Part shown: one piece after another, positions 57,051 through 64,000 of the stretch
How positions within the stretch are numbered: position 1 is the stretch's first letter
How the letters are laid out: every line of letters starts with the position of its first letter
Assembly: GCA_018296165.2 (NCBI GenBank)
Contig: JACKQL020000024.1
Location: 434,001 to 498,000, forward strand
Direction of reading: 5' to 3'
Source of the DNA: Termitomyces sp. T153
Lineage: Eukaryota; Basidiomycota; Agaricomycetes; Agaricales; Lyophyllaceae
Length of the DNA stretch: 64,000 nt
Notes under the pieces: generated by a model
Databases searched by the model: none
What the model was told of the DNA's origin: nothing
Seen by the model: only the letters and a program-made list of their open reading frames with translations
Made by a program: the position numbers and the translations under genes

Positions 57051-60000
57051 TTAGTTTGCTCTAATTCATGGAGTTGAGAGGTGTCAATGTCAAATGTGTC
57101 ACTAGGCACTGAGATGTGTTCTCTAGCAAAATAAGGTACCAAGCAAAAGGCTGCTATGGGGCAATGCAATACTGAGCTATCTATTTTACAAAGAATATAA
57201 GTGCTGCCACAGTTGCAAGAGATTACCACCAAAGGGCCTAAATATCTAGGCTTCATTTTCTTGCTGTGCATTACTTCAATTCTAGTTCCTCATAAGTAGA
57301 AGGTTGCCAGCTTGGAAGTTGTAATTGCAAATTGTAGCAGCATGTTTGGCTTTGAAGCAAATGGTGGCTAAGCAATGAGTGCTAAGAACATTGTTTTGAA
57401 GGCAGTTGAGGTCCTCTTGGCAACATTGAAGGTTGATTGCTTGGCAGGCTATGTGGTTAGTTGTTGACAAGAATGAGTTTAGTGGTGGTTGCAAGTAGGT
57501 TGCTTCAACTATGTTGGCAGGTAACAGAGGGTGTGTACCAGTCATTGTGTAGTAAGGGGAGCAACCCATTTGCTTGCAAACTGTAACATGTTCTGACCAA
57601 AACACAGAGTAAGTAGCTGTACTCCACCTAGACTGATCACTGTCAACTGCTTTGAAGAGAGCTTGGCAAACATTGAAATGGGGTCACTTGACAATACCAT
57701 TAGCATGCTTGTTGTAACCTGAGATACAAATGAGGTGTAAGTTGTACTTCTTTGCTAAGTAGATGACTGCTTTCAGGATTGGAGGTCTGTCGTTAGTAAC
57801 AATTTTATCAAGAGCTCCCCAGTGGCAGATGATGTCCTTATACAACCACTTGGCAATGGCTTCAGTGTTCTCTCTAGTGAGCATGCAAACTTGGGGTAAT
57901 GAGCCAGCAAACAGCATTCTTGAATAATATACTTGAACTTATTGGATGGTGGCATAAACATAGTGTCAATGTACATCTTGTTGAACAAGGGTGCTGGCAT
58001 AGCAAAAGTCAGTGGAATGAGAACTTTGGTCATCTGATGGATGTGGCAGAGGTGGCAAGTACAAATGTACCACACAATATCAGTGCTAACTTGAGGCCAC
58101 CAAAAGTGTTCTAGAAGAGCTGAGTGGATAGCAAAAAGGCCTCTATGTTCCAAATTGTCATGCATAGCTTTCAAAACTTGTAAGCAATGGTTGGTAGGGA
58201 CAAAAAGCTTGTGTGCACCATCTCTGTTTTGTTGCCAAAGCTTGCTGCCAGCAATAAAGAACATCAATGCATAGCAAAGGCATACTCATTGTTGCTAAGG
58301 CCTTCAGGTCTGACGAGGTTGTTAAGCCATTTCTTGACCAAGAGCATACAGGCATTGTGAGCAATAGCCTTAGCATTGTGGAGTATGTCACTCTAAGTGG
58401 CAGTGCCATCATCATAAAGAGGCTATATGTCATCATTGTTTGCTAGTTGTGGGGCATTGCCATTGTTGTTAACAAATGTTGCTAAGGGCAGGAGAGGCTG
58501 GAACTTTGACAAGAGGGGGTAATCAACATGAAGCTGTGGATACATGGCAAAGGAGTGGCAGCTGCAGCTGGACTTGATAAATAAAACCATGCAAGCAATT
58601 GGTCCAGTCTTTGTAAACAGAGTTGTCACTATCATTGGGAAGGGGGTCAATAGGTTGGAGCAGACATTGCAAAAGACTGTCAGGGCCATGCAAAGTTCCT
58701 TTGATGTGAACAAGTTTGAAGTGAAACATCAATATTGCCATAATCCAGTGATTCATGCTAGCAGAAGGCTGTATGTTGGGGTTCTGTAGCATTCCCTTGA
58801 TATAGTGAGCATTGACTTCAATGATGAGGTTCCTAACACCAATAAGGTACATTATCAAGGTTTGAAGAGCTCGATAAAGGCCATAGAGTTCTAACTTGAG
58901 CTGACTGAATCTAGTCTCTCTGTTGTTAAGTGTAATTCACCCAAAGTGGTTGTAGCAATGTTCTTTGCAGTTGTTGCTAGTGCAAGCATAAAAAGGTAGT
59001 GATCAACAGCAATATATAAAGTGTCAACTGCTAAGATGACTGGGTCAGGCAATTCATAGTCAATTGGAACTAAGGGCTTAGTATCTTGTAAGGCTTTAAC
59101 AAGGTCTTGCTAGGCATTGATCTGATCTGGGCCAAACTCGAAAGGGACACCAACATGAGTGAGTTTTGTTAAGTTGTTGGCACAGTGAGTGAAATTCTTA
59201 AACAAAAATCCTAAGAACTCCAACTGTACTCAAAAAGGCTTGAAATTTGGATAGCAACTTGCAAGGACCCCATTGCTTGAGTAGGGCTGAGCAACTCTCA
59301 TCTGGAATTTGACTGCTAGGCATGAAAACATGGCCAAGAATCTTGAAGGTTGGGGCACATAGAACAAGCTTGTGACCTTAGAAGGTTCCACTGCAACACT
59401 TCATTTGCTGAAGAATTCTGTTAAGAAGTTCAAAGTACTCCCATAGTGCTAGGCAATTGTTTGGGTTAGTGGGATGCTTAGCAGGAATACCATTAACAAT
59501 CTTCCAGTCCTTGGGTCCTTTAGCACCAACATTGTTGATAAAGCTGAGCATGTTGTGGGGGATCCCTGGCTGCAGTATGAATGTGATTCTGTTGTGGAAT
59601 ATTGGCACAGAGTTGGTCCAGCCTATTGGCAAGGTCACTAAGCAAAGTGTGCCAAAAGGAGTCTGAAAAGTCATTAAGTCATGTGAATTGGGGTCAATAA
59701 GCCACTCATTGCATCCAACATAGAGGTCAAGCATAGTGCCACATATGTGTCCAGCAAAAGTTTCAGCAACATGATCTGGGAATGGCAGTACTCCAGAATG
59801 GCAAATGGTGACATGTTTTAGCAGCTCTAGACTGTATACAATCCTGAGCTTACCATTCTTCTTAAGAACACAAAGCCATTGTGAGCAATAAGTGGAGTTC
59901 GAAGGTTTGTAGATGCCAGCCTTGATTCTGTTGCAAATGATTTCACATACTTCCTTCTCTAGACCTGGGGTATGGGGCAATTGTGCTGAACCCAGGGTAT

Positions 60001-61038
60001 GTGTGGAATTGTCAGTATGCATACAGGTGGAAAGAAGTTGGGGCACAAACTTCCTTGTTCAGAGTCCTCCCAAGCAAAAGCCTTTTCTCGTTTGGTGACT
60101 ATGTCAACAAGAACATTGATTTTGTTGCTAGTGAGAAAGCCTGTGTTGTGGTCTTTAACAAGTTTTGCATGCTGTTTGCTAGTGAATCACTGTGTTGGTA
60201 CAAATAGCAGCAGATTTGGGTTGAGTGGTGGCATTGTTGCTAGTGGATTGCCAATAATGTGTTGCTTGAGTCAAAAGTCTTTGCTAACATGGCCAGCAAC
60301 TGGTTTGGTCTTCATTGCAATAGGCTTGTACTTTTTCTTTATCTGGACACCGTTTTTCTTGGCAGGTTTGTTAGCAACAAACTGAGCAGGGAAAGGGATG
60401 TTAATGTAGGTGGGAGTAGTGTTTGTATTGCTTGTAGCAATTGGTAAAGTCTGTCCAAGAATCAAAGGATTAGAAGTATCAGTGGAAGCAAGATAAGAAC
60501 AAGGGGGTATCAAAAAATCAGAAAGATTGCTAGCTGTAATGTAAAGATAAGCTAGGGCTGGGTTTGTCTGTGTTGTAGATTCTGTAAGTACAATGTATTT
60601 GTCCAAATTGCAAGAAGCTATACACATTGCTAGACCAGTTAAATGATTATGGCTAATAACAACCACTATGTTGCTATTATTGTTGTCAATGTCTTTGGCA
60701 ATGAAAGCAGTGGGGTGCTTTGGTTTTGAAGCAAATGTTTTATCAATTGTTTCTTTTCAATTTACCATGTAGAAATGTTGGTATAGTGCACTGCATGCCA
60801 GTGTTGGGGTCCGTGATAGTAATAGTAGTCTCAATGTCACTAAGGGTGTTGACCACACTTTGAGTTAAAACATTGAATGGGCATCCAAGGAGAATTTTGT
60901 AGGTGGGGAACCATAGAATGTGAATCCTGCAAATAAACTGTTATGTCACCAATGGTGCAAGGTACATTGCTAGCAAATCCTAGCAATTGATCCATTGTAC
61001 TGTTAGTGCTCTGCATATTCAAAACAATGTTGGGGTTG
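57051..61038 (-). pseudogene. Element D: decayed pol of a C-related Ty3 element
   Basis: Co-linear with C pol: GPLVVIS module (57230), integrase (57290-58270), RNase H region (58800-59100), RT (60046-59378), protease end (about 60850-61038). RT has SFINN where C has SFIDD (plus strand 59531-59536), so both catalytic Asp are lost. Integrase has VTNDRPP, again Asn at the usual Asp. Pervasive C-to-T/G-to-A change gives many His, Cys, Asn and Gln replacements. It ends where the family F LTR starts. No antisense gene of the C type lies between pol and the LTR remnant; that spacer is absent here. Confidence 0.78.
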
Positions 61039-61407
61039 TGTAAGGGCAACCTCCAGAGCAGCAGATCAGAGTCATGCAGCTAGCAGAGGGGAATCCAAAG
61101 TATATTAGCAGAGTAGACAACAATAAAATCAGTGACTAAGCACCTACCAGAGGGGAATCCAAAGAGAACAAGTCTAAGGATCCCCACTGCTTGGCACAGT
61201 GCATCAGCAGGCAGCAGAGGCATGGAAACTACTGTGCAGAAGACTGGAGCTGCTCCTAACCCTAGGGCAATGATTGCTGAGGTAATACAGAGAACTCCAC
61301 AGTTCTTCAGAGATCTCTGGGGTTCTAGAAAGAGCCCCAGAGATGTTGAACAAGCTGCAGAGGTGCTGGAACCAGTCACAGAGGTTGGAAATGGAAGTCC
61401 CCTGACA
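61039..61407 (-). mobile_element. Family F LTR (369 bp)
   Basis: On the minus strand it reads TGTCAGGGGACTTCC...GGTTGCCCTTACA. It is followed on the plus strand by TCACCCCCCCTCTAGC, a minus-strand polypurine tract, so this is the 3' LTR of element F. Its left part also occurs at 7419-7486/42145-42227. Confidence 0.75.
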
Positions 61408-62255
61408 TCACCCCCCCTCTAGCATGCAGTGTCCCAATACATGGGTAAAAGAAGTCCCTGATTGCTTGGTCCACTGGTGAAATAGAGTAGATTCCTAGTA
61501 TGGTGCACAGGGTGTCTGGGTGTCTCCAGTGGAACTTCTTGATGAGTCTGGGGCATGCATGTTCTCCCATGGCTCCCAGGAGATATCTTCAATCCCATAG
61601 CCTTTCCACTTCACCTTGTACTGTAGTCATCTCCAGAATAAATGGCTAAACAGGATTTCCTCCACCTCATATTTCTTGTTGTTGTTGACCACCACAGGGA
61701 GCAGCAGAGGTGGTGGACAATGCCCTGGAATAGGATCCTTAGGGGCCAGAGTTAGTTTGACCATGTTGAATACTGAATGAAGCTGGCACATCCCCATGGG
61801 GAGCCAGAGTCAATAGGCCAAGGGTCCTACCTGTTGTTCCACTGTGAAGGGTCCCAACTGATGGTGTGACAGCTTTTTTGAGGGCTGAGTAGTTGTAATG
61901 TCAGAGGCATCCAGGTAGACTCAATCTCTGGGCTAATATTTGCACTCTGGGGTCCTTCTGCAGTCATAGTATTGTGCTATGTTGTCCTTTGCCTTTGCCA
62001 GTGCTGCTCAGGCCTCCTCCTATGACCTCCCCATCTAGTCCACAAATTTGTTTACTGCTTCATTCTCCAAGGGTCAGGCCTGGGGTTCAAAACCCATGTG
62101 TGAATGCTGTCCTGTGTTGAGGAAGAATGGGGAGAACTGGGTAGATGCATGAATGTAGTTGTTGTATTGGAACTCAGCATCAGGGAGGAGTTTGTCCCAG
62201 TCATCCTGGCACTTGTTGCAAAAAAGGCAGAGATACTGCTCTAACTCCTGGTTTA
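61408..62255 (-). pseudogene. Element F: integrase C-terminus and chromodomain remnant
   Basis: Minus strand: QELEQYLCLFCNKCQDDW and AEFQYNNYIHASTQFSPFF (62090-62250), the end of a Ty3 integrase core. Then a linker, then chromodomain-like KYEVEEILFSHLF and [19 protein letters not shown] (about 61560-61680). Several stops. Cut at 62255 by a family A LTR. It is a third, chromodomain-bearing Ty3 family in the window. Confidence 0.72.
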
Positions 62256-62503
62256 TGTTATGACCCACTCCCTGGACCCCTGGACATTGTTTCCAGCCTG
62301 CTCACCCCCCCAGAGTCTCCCCCTGATGCCCTGTCAAACTCCCCCAACCCTCATCTACCCTCTATGCCCATTCCAGGTAACTCTGGTGCTTTTTCTACAA
62401 ACCCTGATGGCCCCCTGGCTAACTCCAATGCCTTCTCCACAGCCATCAACACTTCCCTTGACTCTCCTGAGCCTCTAGAACCCTCCCTCCCTGTTCCTGA
62501 CCC
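62256..62503 (+). mobile_element. Old family A LTR, left part
   Basis: TGTTATGACCCACTCCC...TGTTCCTGACCC; CpG-poor. It is interrupted by the solo LTR at 62504 and resumes after it. Confidence 0.8.
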
Positions 62504-63639
62504 TGTCACGACCCATTCCCTGAAACCCTGTACACCACCCAACAAACCCCCACTCCCCCCAAAACCCCCCCCGACGCTTTGTCAAACTTCCCCAGCACTC
62601 TGCACCTACTCCAGCTAACTCCAGCACCTTCTCGGCTAACTCTGACGGCCCCCTGGCCAACTCCAATGTCTTCCCTGCAGCTGCTGGCGCTTCCCCTGGA
62701 CTTCCTGAGCCCCTGGGACCACTCCCCCGCCATGCCTGACCCCATTACACGTTATCAACTCGACACCCTAGCTTCCCTGACTTACCCTGGAGTATCACGA
62801 CAGCCTCGGAACAGACCACATCGCAATTGATCCCATCAACATATCAATGTGGCCCGCCCTCTGATTTGTAACCAACACCTGTCGACTCCGTCAAGCTCCG
62901 CCAAGCCCCACCACCACAGCCGATGTCCCCAGAGCTCTTCAGTAGTCAGTATATAAGACATAGAGTAGCCCTTGGTACTCTAGTCTTGATATTGCTTAAC
63001 GTTACCTATGGTCTGATTGGTTCCTTCTTGTGTTTTGTGTTTTGTGTCTCATGTTTCATTTCCCATATTCTCAGTCTCCCGGTCTTATCTCATCTCTGTT
63101 CCGTTATCTTCCGTTATCGTTCTGTGTCTCCGCCTGAATCTATTCTTGTTTTCATCTAGTCTTCATCCTATTTCATTTGACTCCGCCTCATCCCATTTGA
63201 TTCTGTCTATTGTGTTCAAGTCCTCAACCGTAACATCCTCACAAACTCCACAATTACAATTACAAACCTCCGATGCTCATTACCACCCCTGGACCCTGCT
63301 ATATACTCGACTCTGAACCCCATCAATCCCTGTTGATCCCCCATCAGAACTCCGGCTCTGCTCCTGTCATCTGCGTAGCCTCCGCCTCCTCCGCACCCGC
63401 AATACTCCCACACGGACTTATGCCTGAACCCCACCAAGTCTGTCCCCCTCCCCTGCAACCCGTCCTCTACTCCTCCGGACCTCCCCGGACTTGCTCGGAT
63501 CAATCTCCCCTGGCTATCCTCACAAGTCCCCAGTGCTTGGAACACCTCCAAGTGCTTGGTTGTCAGTGCAGGGAATCACGTTCGCCTAGTAAGGACTCAC
63601 CCAGTATAGCTGAGCCCTCGTGGTCAGCAGAACCTGACA
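62504..63639 (+). mobile_element. Solo LTR nested in the older LTR
   Basis: 1136 bp, TGTCACGACCC to CAGAACCTGACA, with an exact 5-bp duplication GACCC (62499-62503 and 63640-63644). TATATAAG box and ACTCTAGTCTTGATATT start present; only about one 19-bp unit. Confidence 0.92.
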
Positions 63640-64000
63640 GACCCCATTGTGCATCTCTGGCTCACCACCCTGATTCACCCAACCTACTCCAGAGCATCAC
63701 ATTGACCCCAGAATCGCCTGCATCCCCCACTGATCCCATCAGAATATTGCCATGGCCCACCCCTTGATTGTACCTGACACCCATCAACTCCACATAGCTC
63801 TGTTGAGCCCTGCCACCACACCTGCTGTCCCCCAGAGTTATCCAGTAGTCAGTATATAAGTCATAGAGTAGCTCCTCATACTCTAGTCTTGATATTGCTT
63901 AATGTTACCTATGTTCTGATTGTTTCTGTCTCATGTTTTGTGTTTCATGTTACATTTCCTTTACTCTCAGTCTCCCAGCTCTTATCTCAGTCTCCCAGTT
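63640..64000 (+). mobile_element. Old family A LTR, right part (runs off the window)
   Basis: Continues 62256-62503. GTATATAAGTCATAGAGTAG promoter near 63853 and CTCTAGTCTTGATATT near 63880, then the start of the 19-bp repeat array. Whether it is a solo LTR or belongs to a full element lies beyond the window. Confidence 0.8.

Overview
This looks like a repeat-dense block of a filamentous fungal genome, most likely an agaricomycete (Basidiomycota). The evidence is 38-61 bp GT-AG introns, chromodomain-bearing Ty3/gypsy elements, clustered HAE/CxxC deaminase-like genes, and CpG decay of old repeats. The species is not identifiable from the sequence. All coordinates and alignments were made by eye.

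Layout. (1) 1-5560: host genes. There are three paralogues of an OTT_1508-like deaminase family: a frameshifted 3' fragment (1-544), an intact minus-strand gene (1370-2737) and an intact plus-strand gene (3609-5141). (2) 5561-7486: intergenic DNA, a decayed repetitive gene and broken LTRs. (3) 7487-42139: a composite of family A chromovirus elements, flanked by the direct repeat ATATT. It holds a plus-strand copy E1 (8470-18694) and a minus-strand copy E2 (18695-42139). Solo LTRs sit inside both, and a full-length element of another Ty3 lineage, element C (28853-40101), lies inside E2. (4) 42145-43630: unassigned DNA and broken LTRs. (5) 43631-56922: a tandem LTR-internal-LTR-internal-LTR array (G1, G2) of family A derivatives that have lost reverse transcriptase and integrase. 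(6) 56923-62255: a decayed minus-strand relative of C (element D) and a fragment of a third Ty3 family (F). (7) 62256-64000: an old family A LTR with a younger solo LTR inside it.

The most interesting feature is on the strand opposite to the retrotransposon genes. Downstream of pol in element C, an antisense gene of five phase-0 exons (36826-38835, 600 codons including the stop) encodes a six-cysteine, Zn2Cys6-like cluster. All four family A copies (E1, E2, G1, G2) carry a comparable antisense spliced gene in the same place. It has a coiled-coil segment and an intron in the same position and phase. The G elements kept it after losing reverse transcriptase and integrase.

Family A also appears to self-prime reverse transcription in the manner of Tf1/sushi elements: 12 nt just after the 5' LTR are perfectly complementary to the predicted 5' end of the element's own transcript. 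Most element ORFs are dead, largely through changes that fit CpG or cytosine deamination (CGA to TGA). I would treat only the two intact deaminase-like genes as potentially functional protein-coding host genes.
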